Shown here: in pieces, positions 1-12,114 of the stretch
How the letters are laid out: each line of letters opens with the position of its first letter
How positions within the stretch are numbered: the stretch's first letter is position 1
NCBI RefSeq assembly: GCF_041146395.1
Contig: NC_090995.1
Span: 13,891,501 to 13,955,500, forward strand
Length of the DNA stretch: 64,000 nucleotides
From: Eulemur rufifrons
Taxonomy: Eukaryota > Chordata > Mammalia > Primates > Lemuridae
Direction: 5' to 3'
Program-made: the position numbers and the translations under genes
Notes under the pieces: generated by a model
The model's database searches: none
The model's input: the letters and a program-made list of their open reading frames with translations, nothing else
What the model was told of the DNA's origin: nothing

Positions 1-2930
1 GAAGTCCAAATCTAAAACTTAACTAGCCTATGCATCAGTGAAAAAACTATGGTATAAAAAAAATAAGATACAGAACTGGTAAAAATTCAAAGTTCTAAAC
101 GTAAGTGTATTTTAAACTTTATTTCCAGGAGGATTATGTTAATATGGCCACATTGCTTGTCCTTGGATCCTCCTGTTCTTTTATTAATACTTTGCTGTGT
201 TTTCAGTCCTGAGTGTGACTTTAAATCATGAGTGAATTACGTTAATAATCTGGAAGAAGGAAACGGTGAATTCAAGAGCCAGTGAGACCAACAGGCCAGT
301 CAGGGCGTAGATTTGGACTTGGGTTTGGGCAGCTTATGTTCTGCCAGCAAGATAAGGACATTTCTTCTAATCACAGAGGATTGGACTTCCTTTCCCGGAT
401 TTGAGCTTGGTTCCGGCCTGGATTTGGATTCAGCAAACGGCGGCTTCTTGAAAGTAGGTGACAGCCATTGTCCCCACGAAGGCCCAAAGCCAGGTTCGCC
501 AGCGGGTGCCTCTGGACGCAGACAGTGGGCCTGAGCTGGAACTCAGCCCACCTGGGTTGTCTCCGGCACGGGTCTTCAGTCCTGAAAGAAAACTTCGAGA
601 TGTAGAATAGAAATCTAGAACTTTGGCTTCTAAAAAATATGAAAACACTCAGTATTCATTGCAGGATGGAACACCAGGTGCCGCAAAGACGTTGTAGCCG
701 CCATTGTCCTCTGGTGTTTGCTCACACTGGCACGGAGCTGTGGTCACAATCTGTCACTACGCCGCGCTGCTCCTGCGCACAGAAAGCCACGTCACGAGCA
801 CCTTGTGTTTCAGGAAAAGGGAGTTTCCTTGAGGGAGAGGTGGGAAGCGAAGAAATGCTGGCTGTGGAAGTGCTGGCCTGCTTGTGCATGGGGTCACCTG
901 CCTGCGCCTACAGTTGTCTGAAGTGGCAGCCCTCCCAGGGACACGGGGGGGGAGTGGTGCTGACAGTCTCTTCAGGGGTGACAGGACACAAAGCGAGCAG
1001 ATCTCACAGCCCTGGACCAGGCCGAGTGAACCCAGGGGAGGGTGACGTGGCAGGAACATTGTGCATGGCTCTGCCATCCTCCCGGAAGTGCCAGGGAGCT
1101 CGTTACCCTGGCAGAAATCCGGGTCGTCAGAGAGGCTGAGTTAGGCTGTGGTTCCTCAGCGTTCCAAGGCAGTGGGTTTTAATTCTTCCTCGTACTACAC
1201 ATGTGTCTGTCATGGGTCAGCGAGGAGCTCTGCTTCGTGTCACTGTCACTCCAGCTCCTCAGCCGGCAGAGCAGGCGCCGCCTGGAACATTGCCCACAGC
1301 TGTAGCAGAGGGGAAGGGCGCCATGACAAAGTGTTCACTGGCTCTTCAAACTTCCGCTTGGAAATACAGCCATTTTTGCTTGCATGTCATCGGCCAAAGC
1401 AAGTCACAGGATCACGCCTAACTACGAAGATTCTACTTCTTAACGGTCCTACCGTGCTCAGAAGTCAGAGAGGTGGAAAAGTTTAGTGGATAGCAGCAAG
1501 GACTGTGATAGATAGAAACCTCTAGAATCTCTCCTAATGTATTGGTCCTGCAGAAGAAGTTTGAATCAGTTCGCCTTGAATTGAGCTTTAGAAAGAAATG
1601 ATTGATACACAGTCACATGACTGGTCGTGTTAACAGCCGGGCAAGTCGGGGGTCTCCAGAGAAACAGCCAACAGCGCCACTAACCCAGTGCACCTGGCTG
1701 GGTCATGTTTTCCTAAGGGAAGGTCCTGGTGTCATGCCCTGGAAGACGTTAGTGGGTGCGCAGAGATATTCAAATAGACGTTTTAATCTTGCAGGGGAAT
1801 TTTAGCTACTGCAAAGTCATGTCCACCGTCATCCAGATTTATACCGCTTTTTATTTTTAAAGTCTCTCCGTATGATTTGTCTTTGTGGAGAGAGGAAGGT
1901 TATTTATTAAAAATTTTCATACAGACATCGGAGTATATTGCTCCAAGATGTGACCTGCGCCTGTAAATAGCCTGGTCTGACTCGACATCTATTTTCTTTT
2001 ATGAAGGAGAGGTGATGCAGAATATTTCTATATATTAATTAAGTAGAAGACATAGAAGACACAGATTACTCAAATCCACACGTCGGGGGAACTAAATGCC
2101 AGAAAAGCTCTAGATTGTTAATGTAGGATTTGAAGTTCTTTTATTTGCATCAAAGGATCAAAAACCTTTTTGTGAGTCTCTTCATGTTTTACCTCGCCTG
2201 TTAAAAAGGAGAAATAAAAAATACTGTTAGAATTTCTTCTGATACCTGCCTTCCCTTCAAAACTATATAATGCATAGTGACATAGTTACTTGATCTCCCC
2301 AGGTCAGGGTCTCAGAAAGCAACGTCACAGCGTGATCTTGTCGGTCACCTCACACAGGCTCATAGTCCCAGTTGGACGTGGTAGTGGATGTCCGATGACC
2401 GGTTTTGTGTACGTGTAAACTGTTTGGATTGAGAGCGGGAGTGCAGATGGCCTCAATGAGAGAGACAGCAGAATCAACTGACCCCTTGAGAAAATGGAAT
2501 ATCACCGCCTCGAATGCCAAAGAACTCCCGAAGTCCTGGTCCGGCCCCCTGGCCTCCTGTGGCTCGGCTGTCCTCAGCCTGGCCTGCTGCGGAGCCGGCC
2601 CCTCCGTGGTCTCCGTACAGGACAGCTGGCACTTCAGTTTTCCCCGGAGAGAAGCAATTCCGTTCATCGCGGGCAGCAGGAGGCTGCAGTCCTTCGCCTG
2701 GCAATATGTGCCTTCTTTTCGTCTAAATTAGGATCACTGAAGGGCTTTGCAGAGAATGAAGACATACGAGGAGACCACAGAAAGCATGTTACCCCATTGT
2801 ATAGACAGACAAGCCAAGCCGTGACTTAAACCAACAAAAGGCCATTTCTCAAGTACAGCAGGGGATATTCACCAGGACAGAAGTCATGACTATGATTCCA
2901 GTGGAGCGATTTGATTAAATCACAATTCGT
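1..2930. other. Unassigned unique sequence, no gene recognised
   Basis: I see no recognisable repeat family, RNA gene or convincing exon here. The longest open frame (639-1139, + strand, 166 codons) has no recognisable domain. Around 1-1.5 kb the sequence keeps many CpGs (about 12 in 1141-1440 by hand count) without being strongly G+C-rich. An AG preceded by pyrimidines at 121-129 opens a short frame but has no good downstream donor. Confidence 0.5.
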
Positions 2931-3039
2931 AGGCACTTTTTTTTTTTTTTTTGGCGTCTTCAAAATTAGCCCTGCAATTAAAACATAATTATACTTTGCT
3001 CTTTAGTGGTACCTTTCACCCAGGGAACAGAAAGTGCTG

Positions 3040-3190
3040 CATAAACATTAATTAAGCCGCACAACACCCCTGTGATGAAGGTAGGAATTATCCTGCTCTT
3101 AGATGCGGTGACATGGAAACTAAAGAATTTAGTAATTTATCCACGATCACAGTGGGAATTGTCATCCGAGATTCCATATGGTTGAAGTCT
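3040..3190 (-). repeat. MIR SINE fragment
   Basis: In this orientation it reads like the reverse complement of MIR: an ACAACACCCCTGTGATGAAGG stretch, then a decayed 'bases in normal range, gaaactgag' block and a GATCACAGTGGGAATT end. A pure T run (about 2938-2953) lies just upstream. Old and heavily mutated. Confidence 0.6.
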
Positions 3191-3309
3191 CTCTGTGGTC
3201 TTAGCCTTCGTTGGGAAAGTAAATGCGTCAATAGCCTTTTGTAAAAAGCATTTTTTTTTTCTTGTTAGATACAGTATGTCCTCATAATGTATACATTATT
3301 TCTTGTACA

Positions 3310-3400
3310 ATGATATGAAATAATATGGGAAATATTCATGATAAATTATTAAGTGAACAGTGCAAGTTAAAAACAACAGTTTCATATTTTTTCCCCACCC
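3310..3400 (+). repeat. L1M 3'-region fragment (tentative)
   Basis: The string AATATTCATGATAAATTATTAAGTGAA resembles the 'tgctcatgatataatgttaagtgaaaaaagc' portion of old L1M 3' regions. Short and diverged. Confidence 0.35.
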
Positions 3401-3614
3401 CCCCTTTCCCGAGTCAGCACCTTCAAGTGTTGTAAAAAGCATTTTCAACACCTTGTTTTCAGCATCTTAAGCTGTTTTTTATTCTGTGCTTTTGTGAATC
3501 CTTTTTGTTATTTATTTGTTGTATATTTTCAGTTGGAGCTTAAATTATAGGGAACTTTTTTGGTCTTTTTATTGATGAGATGCCCCTAAATACCTAAGGT
3601 CTCATTGTTTTCTT

Positions 3615-4140
3615 TTAGTAAACTTTTTATTGAACTATATGAAAGTAATATATACGTACAGAAAAGTACACGAGTCATAAACATAAGGCTTGGTGAATAT
3701 TCAAACAGTGAACACTCCTACATATCAGCACAGAGCAGTACAAGCACCTAGAACCTTCTCACCCTGTGTGGTCACTTCCAGCCCCTGCCCTCTCCAAGGT
3801 ACCCAGGAGCCTGTATTCTGACAGCATAGCTTAGTTTTGCCTGCTCTTGTGCTTTAAGTACGTGGAATTATATACTATAGGTGCTCATTTGTGTCTGCCT
3901 TCTTTTATTGAGTATTATGCTTCTGAGATTCATCCATGCTGTTAGTCTGCAGTGATGTTAAGTTCACGTTCATTGCTGTATTCAACTGTTTAAATAGTCC
4001 CCAACTTCTTTATTTTGCTGTTGATGAACAGTTGGGTTGTTTTCAGTTTGGGGCAATTTAAGTATTATTTCTACCAGTATGTCGCTGCACACACTCTTCC
4101 TCAATTAGGTTGAAATAAATCAAACGTATCCTTTTCACAC
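3615..4140 (-). repeat. L1M LINE 3'-end fragment, antisense
   Basis: This is the reverse complement of the common old L1M 3' sequence. Landmarks are GTGAACACTCCTACATATCA, then TTAGTTTTGCCTGCTCTTGT, GTGCTCATTTGTGTCTGCCT, GAGATTCATCCATGCTGTTA and GATGAACAGTTGGGTTGTTT, in the expected order. About 525 bp, no open reading frame retained. Confidence 0.8.
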
Positions 4141-4319
4141 GCATCACCATGCAGACAATGTCTCAATTATTCATGGAGACAAATGACTGATGTATATTAG
4201 GGAGTTGCTAGATGTTATTTGTGCTGCTTACAAAGAGGATTGAGAGTCTTAAGAACCTGTTTTCTAATTGCAGGGGTGGGAATAACCATATATTTTTTCT
4301 CTACACCTAAAAATATCAC

Positions 4320-4510
4320 CTGGGTGTGAATTCCAGCATCAACACCTACTTAATTATATGATCTCGGTCAACTCAGCCTCACCCAACTCTACTTTTCTCA
4401 ATTACCAAATGGTCTTTAGGGTGATTGAAACACATGAAGTTATTAGTAAATACATAGTATTAAGTAGGAACTCGGTGCCTAGCAGATATTATTAGATATT
4501 TTCTGAGCCA
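4320..4510 (+). repeat. MIR SINE fragment
   Basis: The order 'gtgaattcc ... ctacttaattatatgatctcggtcaa ... ctctacttttctcaattacc ... gtgattgaaacacatgaagttatta ... actcggtgcctagcagatattatt' matches the MIR core and 3' tail on the plus strand. Confidence 0.65.
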
Positions 4511-5089
4511 GTGTGGCCCTAAGTCCTACCAAGTGGTAGTCTGACTGACCTAGATTACAGTTTTGGATTATTAAGAATATTTATTTGAAAAATGCAACAC
4601 ATAACTGTACATTGAGTGTAGAAACATGTGTATTCAAAGTGACCACCAACACTAAGGTAGACCTCCAACATTAAGGATTTCTTTGTTTCCATGAGATACG
4701 TTAATGATGGCTATCTAGTGGTCAATTAATTCAATCTTGGCCTTTCTGAAAGACTTTATCACAGATGCAATAAAAAAGCAGATCAAATGTCATTACAGAC
4801 ATGCTCTTTAGACAGCTCGACTTAATGTATGGTTTAGCTTGGACAACTATTGGCTTTAAGCTCAGAATCCTGTGGACGTGGAAGCTTGGGCAGAAAATTG
4901 CTGTGGGACTTTGCATTTGTTGGATCCTAGATCAACAGCTTCGTGTTACATGATATTTTTAGAGATGATAATAATCGGAGTGAACTGAGTGGGAGGGGTG
5001 GATATTCTTTTGCCCGATTCTCCTGTGGCTCCTTACCAGCTAAATATGTTTTACGTGTTCTTGAATTGCCATTGGGAGGTCTTGTCTAC

Positions 5090-5870
5090 ATCCGTGATCC
5101 CCTCGTCACCCCCTTGTCCTGTTCTGCCTTTTCCCATGGCAAGCAATGGCACACGGTTGCTCCGGCCAGAACCCCGAGTGTCCTTGACTCCTCATTCTCC
5201 CCACACCCAATCGATCCAGTAGTTCCTGCCAATCCTGCCTCCTAAACATCCTGGGAATCCACCCACTTCTCTCCATCCCATTGCCACTGTCACAGTGGGA
5301 TCTGCCAATGTCGTCCACCTGGATCACCTTTGACCTGATCCGCCAGCATCCGGTTCTGCCCGGTTACAATTCGATCACTGTGTCGCAGCGGGAAGTGATG
5401 TTCTAAAACAACAGATCAGTTTTGTTTCTGTTTAAAACCTTTCAATGGTCTCACAATGAATTTAGGGTCAAGTCCCCGATCCTTAGCCTGAGACATGGCC
5501 ATTGTCTCCGTTGCTTCTCTGCCTCCGTGTATTCACGCTGCAGCCTCCCTTTTTTCTCTTGGCCTTCTTTTTTCCTAGCAAATGCCTCCTCATTCTTCAG
5601 GTCCCAGAGTTATCCTGTTTCTTTAGGAAAACATGATCTCAAGATTTCATGCATGAAATAGTTGGCTCCCTCCACTGTAGACTCTCCTAGCACCTTCTAC
5701 TTGTATTTATGATCCTGTTCATAATCTGAATTTTGCACTAAATGCTCTGTCTCCCTACGAGTCTATAAGCTTTATGAAAGCAATGGTTCTATTTTGTTTA
5801 CTTATATGTCTCTATTGCTAAGTGATCAATAAACATTATTGACTGATCGAGTCATATATTTCTGTACGGT
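5090..5870 (+). repeat. L2 LINE 3' portion
   Basis: A long L2 fragment in sense. It shows the 'gtccttgactcctcattctccccacacccaatc' block, 'tttaaaacctttcaatggtctcac', 'agggtcaagtccccgatccttagcctg', 'ttctcttggccttcttttttcc', and the diagnostic tail 'gagtctataagctttatgaaagcaatggttct ... gatcaataaacattattgactga'. About 780 bp with many small indels and no usable ORF2 remnant. Confidence 0.85.
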
Positions 5871-6084
5871 AGGATTGGATTGTTAATATATCTCCAAAAG
5901 AAACTGCACAAGTTTCATCTCTTGATAAGTGTTAAAATGTTATTTGAAAGCAGTGACGTCAGTGAAGAAAATTGTCAGTGGTGTTTGTGAGACTTAAGGA
6001 CAGCAAATCCTTCAAAAGAGATTCTAAAAGTTTTATGCTGATATTTACTTTTACCAGTTTTTCTTTATTTTGTTATCAATAAAC

Positions 6085-6190
6085 AGGGCCTAACTTCACA
6101 ACATAGTTAAGCAAAAGCAACAGCAAGATACAATGTATATGATCTTTGATAACTCAGTAATAACATGCAGCAGAAAAATATACCCCAAAG
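6085..6190 (+). repeat. L1M 3'-region fragment (tentative)
   Basis: AGTTAAGCAAAAGCAACAGCAAGATACAATGTATATGATC resembles the 'agtgaaaaaagcaagatacaaaacagtatatatagtatgatc' part of L1M 3' ends. Confidence 0.4.
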
Positions 6191-6540
6191 GAACTCGTTT
6201 TCCGGGCCACCTATTCTAACTTCCTAACGACTTTGCATAGATTGAGCATCTGCAACGAGGCCATCTGCGAGCTGAGGGATGATGCCTCTTTCTCTCCCCT
6301 CCTACGTCAGCCAAGTGCAGTGTTTATTTCCTTGCTGGAGACATTTAAGGACAGAGAACCCATTAATGTATCCGAGTTTTATCACTGAGACAGATAATCA
6401 TATGTGATCTTCTTTCAACTCGACTAAAACCTTTGGCTTTACTTAGGGTCTGTTTCTTCTGTTTGGTATTTTGTAAATGTGGAAGACAACTAACAAATCA
6501 CCATCTTACAATATTTACACATAGACATCCCGTCATCCCC
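6191..6540. other. Unassigned sequence
   Basis: No gene or repeat recognised. 6545-6660 has a faint match to an old 'ttggaagagacc...catcta...ccctcattttacag' mammalian repeat, too diverged to assign. Confidence 0.35.
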
Positions 6541-6779
6541 GAAGACTGACGCTGAACAGTCCTTCCAAACGCAGACTCGTTGTGTTGGAAGAAACCTTAG
6601 ACGCTACTTACGTTGACGTTCCTCGTTTTACAGCCAAGTGAACGAATGCAGGGATTAGGTACCGTTCAGTTATAAATCTGACAGATTTATGGGTATATGT
6701 CAACACTCCAGATTCATCTTTATCCCGGGTTAGAATTTTTCCATGGTGCAGTTGGAAAGCATCTGGTCCATCTTGACCC

Positions 6780-6950
6780 AGACCTGGTTCCAACCCGTCT
6801 CTGTCACTCACTGCCCCACTGGACACACCTGAGCTTCATTTTCACCACCTGCTAGATGAAGATAAAATCTATGTGGTACAACTGTATGGAGAATTAAATG
6901 AGATACAGCACAGTGCCCGGCGCGTCGTAGGATCTCAGTTGAAATAGTTA
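6780..6950 (+). repeat. MIR SINE
   Basis: Plus-strand MIR. It contains 'ctctgtcactcactgcc', 'gagcttcattttcaccacctgctagatgaagataaaat', 'ggagaattaaatgagat', and 'cacagtgcccggcgcgtcgtaggatctcagttgaaatagtta'. The usual 'cctggcacatagtagg' has become 'cccggcgcgtcgtagg', a gain of CpGs (see findings). Confidence 0.8.
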
Positions 6951-6959
6951 TGTGTTTGT

Positions 6960-7065
6960 CGTTGGCACAATGTTTTGGAAGGCGGTTTGGCAACATGTAT
7001 CAAAATGTAAGAGATGTGTACCCGTGACTTGGCAATTTTACTTATTGTAGCGAGGCCAGGCCTCA
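6960..7065 (+). repeat. L1M 3'-region fragment
   Basis: 'tttggaaggcggtttggcaacatgtatcaaaatgtaagagatgtgtacccgtgacttggcaatttt' matches the 'tttggaaaactgtttggcagtatctac...ccctatgacccagcaattcc' L1M segment. It abuts the MIR at its 5' side. Confidence 0.6.
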
Positions 7066-7274
7066 CGTGCACAATTAAGAAACTTCCTATAGAGTAGCTT
7101 CTACTGTTATGAATAGTTATATGGGGGCCAGAATTCACTTCCTCCAACGAGAACTCAGAGTAAAGTCTTGATATACCCCAAATAGTATAGAACAGTGATA
7201 TTGTCCTTCAACAACTTTCTAGGAGAATTTAACTGCACCTGTTTTAGTCACAAGAAGAAGAAAAATAGTAACGA

Positions 7275-7480
7275 TAATGAGGCAATAGTTTATTGAATGC
7301 ATACGATGTGCCAACCCTAAGCTTATGCACTTAATCTTTGCACCATCCCTCTGGTGTGTGTGAAATATTATCTCTATTTTAGAGAGAGAGATTAACTTGT
7401 GCTTCTCGTGGGCAACAGTAGCGTGGCAGGATTGTCACATAAACGATGACGGAGTCAGGATTTGAGCAGAAGTTGGTTGG
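7275..7480 (-). repeat. MIR SINE
   Basis: Antisense MIR: 'tttattgaatgcatacgatgtgccaaccctaagcttatgcacttaatctttgcaccatccctctggtgtgtg', then 'tatctctattttagagagagagatt' and 'gacggagtcaggatttgagcag'. Confidence 0.75.
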
Positions 7481-7668
7481 ATTCTGCAGCCAAGGGCTCA
7501 AATCTGTAACTCCTCTCTGTGGAGATTTCAGCCAATATATGCCTTCCAGATTTTCTGCGCTACAAAGGCAAAGGACAGGCAGGGTTGAGAACAGCCGTCA
7601 CAGCCATTGTATGTTCCTGTCTCTCTGTGCCCCTCGGTGTGGTCTGCTTACGAAGAAGAAAATACGGG

Positions 7669-7991
7669 CAGCTCTCGATATTCATGGGTCCTGCATCCAG
7701 AGAGTCAACCAGCGTTGGCTGAAAAAGTTCAGAGTGAAAAATGCCACAAATTGCCAAAAAGCCACACTTGAACTTGCCCTGTGCCCAGTGCTACGCTGAC
7801 TCCGTGGACATGAAGCGATGTGTGCAGGCGCGTTAGGCATTGTGAGTAATCTAGAGACGGTTTCGAGTGTCCAGGAGGATGTGCACAGGTTATATGCAAA
7901 TACACTATTTTATACAAGGCACTCGAGCACCTGCAGACTTTGGTATCCTGGACGGGTCCTGGACTCAGTGTCCCACGGGATGCCCATACTG
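7669..7991 (-). mobile_element. MER2-like TcMar-Tigger DNA transposon (non-autonomous)
   Basis: The two ends are imperfect inverted repeats. The 5' end reads CAGCTCTCGATATTCATGGG; the 3' end is ...CCCACGGGATGCCCATACTG followed by TA, the expected Tigger target. The interior has GTGAGTAATCTAGAGACGG, GGAGGATGTGCACAGGTTAT and ATGCAAATACACTATTTTAT, which match remembered MER2 sequence in reverse orientation. At about 323 bp it is close to the MER2 length. No transposase. Confidence 0.75.
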
Positions 7992-9670
7992 TATACGTGA
8001 TACGTGACTTACTACATACGTGATGGCTTTAATCCATTAGTGTTGCCCTGTTTTCCCCGCCCACACTGTTCATACCGCATCTTTGAGTGGCCTCAGGGAA
8101 GGGGGTCCGTATTTGGGAGGCCTTGGTGAGGGATCCTGATTAGGTACAGATGCACTGGGATATTTGCTTTGCTTACTCATGGCCGGGTACAGGTTTCTCT
8201 GTCTCCGCTGCCAGGAAGCTGGGTTCTAAGCCGGCCGCAGACTGCAATACAAACGCAGGGAGGAAGGGAGGGAAAATCTTGGAGAACTCCAGGCTCTGAT
8301 ATTTCCCAGACATGCCCTCATCTGCTTTTGACCTTGCTCCAAAAGGAGTGGTTTCCACGACAGCATGTGTGACGTAACGTGACCCTCCTGTGGCAGTTCT
8401 GCACCGGGCCTCAGCCTTTCCTCTCCCGCAGCCGAGGACTGGGTGTGTCGGGTCTGCGTTGGGACTGCAAAGAGGACAGGGCCTGGGGACCGTCTCCCCA
8501 GAGCTCTGCTCCTCACGCGGCTTCCTTCCCCGCCGGCGTCACCAGATTCGGTGGAAATATCTGTGCCCTGGTTATATGTGAAGTTTACAAATGTTTGTTA
8601 ATTGCCTCTTCCTCTTTCTAACGAGTTCTGCCTGGGAAGGAATCGGGGAGCTACAACAGTTTCTCTTTACACTCGGTGGCAGAAGAGATCGAGCAAGGTT
8701 TGGGAGGTGAGAGTCACCCAGAGCAGCATGGGGACCTCGGCGGGGCTAGGCAGAGCCCCACTCTCAGTGTTTGCAATCCGTTAGGCAGGATCGCCTCCAA
8801 GTTCGCCGTGTGGGCCACCCCGCTGCCCTGTATCTTCCGAGACAGACGGACAGGTCGGGAGAGGGGTCAGCTGTCTGGGCCACTCGGCGAGGGCTTGCTT
8901 CAGGGCGGCTGCTTTCTCCGCGGTGATGAGATTCAATCTCACAGTTTAAATGCTTGTCCCAAAATATTTCAAAATGTGAAACACATACGAGCCAAATGAC
9001 AAAAATGTTTTTTGAAAAAACAAAAACATGGGCTCCCTGTCATCCACACTGGCTGTCGCAGTGTCTGTTCAGCCAGTAAATTATTCTTTCTGTTCTTCGT
9101 TCCTGATGACATCCAGATGGCCCGCAAGTCGGTCTTGTCTGTGAGGGAGAGATTCTCCGTGAAGTCACAGGCCAGTAGCCGTCATGTTCAGAGGGTGTGG
9201 ATAGGAGTGAGGGGGAGTGATGCAGGATTGTGGGTACCCGATTAATAGTGATTGATATTTAAATAATTATAGCGACTACGTATTCAGCTTGGAGTTGGAG
9301 TTCATTATTAATGTTCTTAACTCTTAAACAAAGACTATCTCTTTCTCTTTAAATTCCAGGACACTTATAAAAGCCGAAATCGCTAATGTTAACATTTCTT
9401 CCTTTCTACGTCCTCTGAGTCTTACGGAATTTAAACCCTGTTTTGATGGATTTGGAGCCGTTCTGCAGTCAGCCCACCAGGGGTGGATGCTGAGAGCTTG
9501 CAATGGGCCATCTTGTAGATCATGATGTTAAAGTGTGTTTCTTTTTAAATGTAACCTTAAAACGACTAATAATAATAACATGATGTTCACATAATTTTTA
9601 TTTAGGTCACCGTCTTACCAGACTTTTAAAAAGAAAACAATAATTTTCTTCTTTTTCAAAATGAAAATGG
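7992..9670. other. Unassigned sequence with CpG-rich core
   Basis: No gene or repeat is confidently recognised. 8400-8935 is moderately G+C-rich with roughly 3-5 CpGs per 60 bp in several lines (for example 8401-8460 and 8881-8930), but it is broken by CpG-poor lines and is not a clean island. 9240-9420 and 9530-9670 are A/T-rich. Confidence 0.4.
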
Positions 9671-9674
9671 CAGT

Positions 9675-9955
9675 ATTAGTCTCTATTGAGTGTCTGTAGC
9701 GTGCTAAGCAGGATATAGTAGACGTTTTCATTTGTTATCTCACGTAGCTCTTTTTAGAACCTGTAAGATAGAACATGATTGTCTGGGTTCTGCAGTTGTA
9801 GAACCGATCGGATGCTCAAAGAGTGTCAGTAATTTCCCCAAAGTTGCACACACTGTAAGGGGAGGAACCCAGGGGTATTGGCCTCAAAATCCAGGCTCTT
9901 TCCACCCTGCCGGAGAGTTTCCCAGATCGAAAACCTCCATGGACGGTGTTCACCC
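9675..9955 (-). repeat. MIR SINE
   Basis: Antisense MIR landmarks in order: 'ctattgagtgtctgtagcgtgctaagcaggatatagtag', 'ttatctcacgtagctctttttagaacctgtaagatag', 'cagtaatttccccaaagttgcacacactgtaa', 'ggaacccaggggtattggcctcaaaatccaggctctttccac'. Confidence 0.7.
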
Positions 9956-10059
9956 ACAGTGAGTGAAAGGCCAGAAGCTTCCTCGTGCTAGTTTCTTGTT
10001 TCCTGCTGGAGACCAAATGGAGACGGTGATACTGCCCTTCCCCTTCCCACACACGGTTG

Positions 10060-10529
10060 TGTTCCTACCAGGTTCCAGAAAGCCGGTGTTAACTGAAATT
10101 ATGAGGCCATTGCTTTTGACTGAGGTCCTGCACCAGAACCCAGCAGACCACACGGAAATGGAGTCACTCAACCTAAGTGTGACATAATTAAGCTGAAACT
10201 TCAAGGAAGCAGAAGAATCCTTCAACAGATCAGTTTTTCCTACAAATAGGAGATTCACAGCCACCAGCTGGAAGGGGCCCAGTCCACCCGAGCCAGTGTG
10301 ATAAGGAAGGTCCCCTCTGCTCTAACCCTCACAAGGAAGGTGACCAATCTGCTGTGCGTATTATTCTATTTCCTTGTTTTTGCTCAAGCTCCCTTATAAA
10401 AGCCAACTATTCTGCCATGCCCAGTAAAGCACCTTTCTATTTTTTATGAATGAAGTGTTGCTCAGTTCATGATTCATTAATAAAAACCAGTTAGGTCTTT
10501 AAACTCGGTTGAAATTTTGTTTTTTGACA
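10060..10529 (+). mobile_element. Probable solo LTR of an ancient endogenous retrovirus-like element
   Basis: The block starts TGTTCC and ends TTTTTTGACA, giving LTR-like TG...CA termini 470 bp apart. Inside are a TATAAA-type box (CTTATAAAAGCC, about 10391-10402), then AGTAAAGCACC, and an AATAAA polyadenylation signal near 10479, in promoter-to-polyA order. The layout and strings such as GAGATGGAGTCACTC-like and GAATGAAGTGTTGCTC fit an old ERV LTR. I cannot fix the subfamily. No internal gag/pol/env sequence is attached, so it is a solo LTR. Target duplications are not clear. Confidence 0.7.
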
Positions 10530-10756
10530 TAGGTTAGTAGTTAATTTTCCTGTTGGCTGGGGTGTGGAGAGAGAACCTCACATAGTCGTACACTGTATGG
10601 CGGATGCCTAGATAACAGAATTTCAGAAGTGCATTTAGTTGTGAAAATAGAATCGTAAGGATTTGTAAAAACACTCTGGGGGGGAAGAAAACTGCAACAT
10701 TGGATGCTGTCGTGCAAAGACTGACTATTCAAAGAATGTCAGAGACCTGAGAACTC

Positions 10757-10832
10757 CCGTTTTTCCTTTTCTTTCTTCCTCCTTCCTTCTCTCTTTCTCC
10801 CTCCTTTGCTCCGTCTCTCCCTCGGTTATGTT
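10757..10832. repeat. Polypyrimidine (T/C-rich) low-complexity tract
   Basis: An almost pure C/T run on the + strand, made of TTCC, CTTT and CTCC units. Confidence 0.8.
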
Positions 10833-10994
10833 TTTGTGCTCATTCCAACTCTCCAGCTTTCTGATGATAAACGATTTTCTTGTCTAACTCACGGGAAGGT
10901 TTTAACGCACTCCCCCCCCGGGATGAGCGCTCACGGCCGCAGCGAATGGTGGTGGCCGTGGGCAGTGATTTGTAGTCTGAAGTTGCTCCTTGGA

Positions 10995-11165
10995 TCCTTG
11001 CTGTGCAGAGTGTAGTCTGTGGACCAGCAGCGTTTGTCATTCCCTGGGAGCCTGCTAGAAATGCGAGATCTCAGGCCCCATCGGAGACCTAAAGAATCCG
11101 AATCTGCCTTTTCGCAGGACCCACGTGGAGTTGACGTGCACGGCAAGTGTGAGACCGCTGCCCCG
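10995..11165 (+). mobile_element. MER5A-like hAT-Charlie DNA element fragment
   Basis: 'gtgtagtctgtggaccagcagcgtttgtcattccctgggagcctgctagaaatgcgagatctcaggcccc...gacctaaagaatccgaatctgcc' follows the MER5A order (ggaccagcagca / cctgggagcttgttagaaatgca / tcaggccccaccccagac / gaatcagaatct). Confidence 0.65.
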
Positions 11166-11169
11166 GCTG

Positions 11170-12110
11170 AGCTCACCGGTGTCTCCCTGCAGGGCTGAGT
11201 CCCTGTCCTGAAGGCGGGACAACGTCAGTTCCAGGGTCCCTCTGTAGCTCGCTGTGGTCAGAGCCGGGGCCCGTTGTGTGTGGGCGGGGAGACCCGTTAC
11301 TGCGGGTAAGAGACCAGGACGATGTCGCACAGGAAAAGTCTGGCGGAAATTCTGGTTCCCGTTTCACTACCGCCAGTGACGGGGTGGCCACAAAGCGGGT
11401 ACTCTGGGGCCTGGGCTCTTAGGACAACCATGTCCTCCATTCCCTGTCACCAGATACACACACACACACACATGCACACCCACATCCAAAACAGCCATGT
11501 GTGCACGCAGGCGGAAGAGGAGAGAGAAACCCAAATCTATTAGTGTCCACCGAGTGCCGGGCATGACAGTATCAGCAGGTGTCTTCACCCTAAAACCGGA
11601 CAGAAAACAGGTTACTGTGAACATGCGTTCACCTCCCAGCCGAACTCCGTTAACCAGAACCTCTGCATGTTTAGTAGATCTATCACTGGTGTTTTTAATG
11701 ACGACCTCATTAAGCGATTAAATGAAATGATGAGATCCTAAAAAAAAAATCTAAGTCATAAAAAAGTAATTAAATTATATTAATTAGAGTTCTCTTGTTT
11801 ATAATATCATCTTAAAAGTCCATTTCCAAGCAATTTAAAGTGCAAAAAATATACCCTAGCCTAAACATTATACATTTAACTCCAGTCTTACTGGCTTGAA
11901 AGTAACCCTGTTACACCAAAGTGGTCTTCTGGAGTTGGAGACTGTGCTTTTAGTACTTGGAACAGCTTTTCCCTTGCCATTCTCTGGGCAGCCAATCTTT
12001 TAGGATATTTCTCTCTTTCATAGCAAGCAAAAAGTTTCCCAGAGCTTACCCTGCACAAGGACCAGTGTTCCTAGCATGCGGTAGTGTCATTCTGGTATTG
12101 TAGTCCTGTC
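11170..12110. other. Unassigned sequence with short CA tract
   Basis: No gene recognised. A short (AC)n run occupies about 11455-11472. 11730-11880 is A/T-rich with an A run at about 11741-11749. Confidence 0.5.
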
Positions 12111-12114
12111 CCTG

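Noticed and set aside
129..213. Exon-like start after TTTATTTCCAG
   Set aside because: The frame runs to a TGA, but there is no good donor, the acceptor is weak, and the length is expected by chance.
639..1139. 166-codon plus-strand open frame
   Set aside because: No domain, no promoter or splice signals; overlapped by two other frames (718-921 on the same strand, 757-1077 on the opposite).
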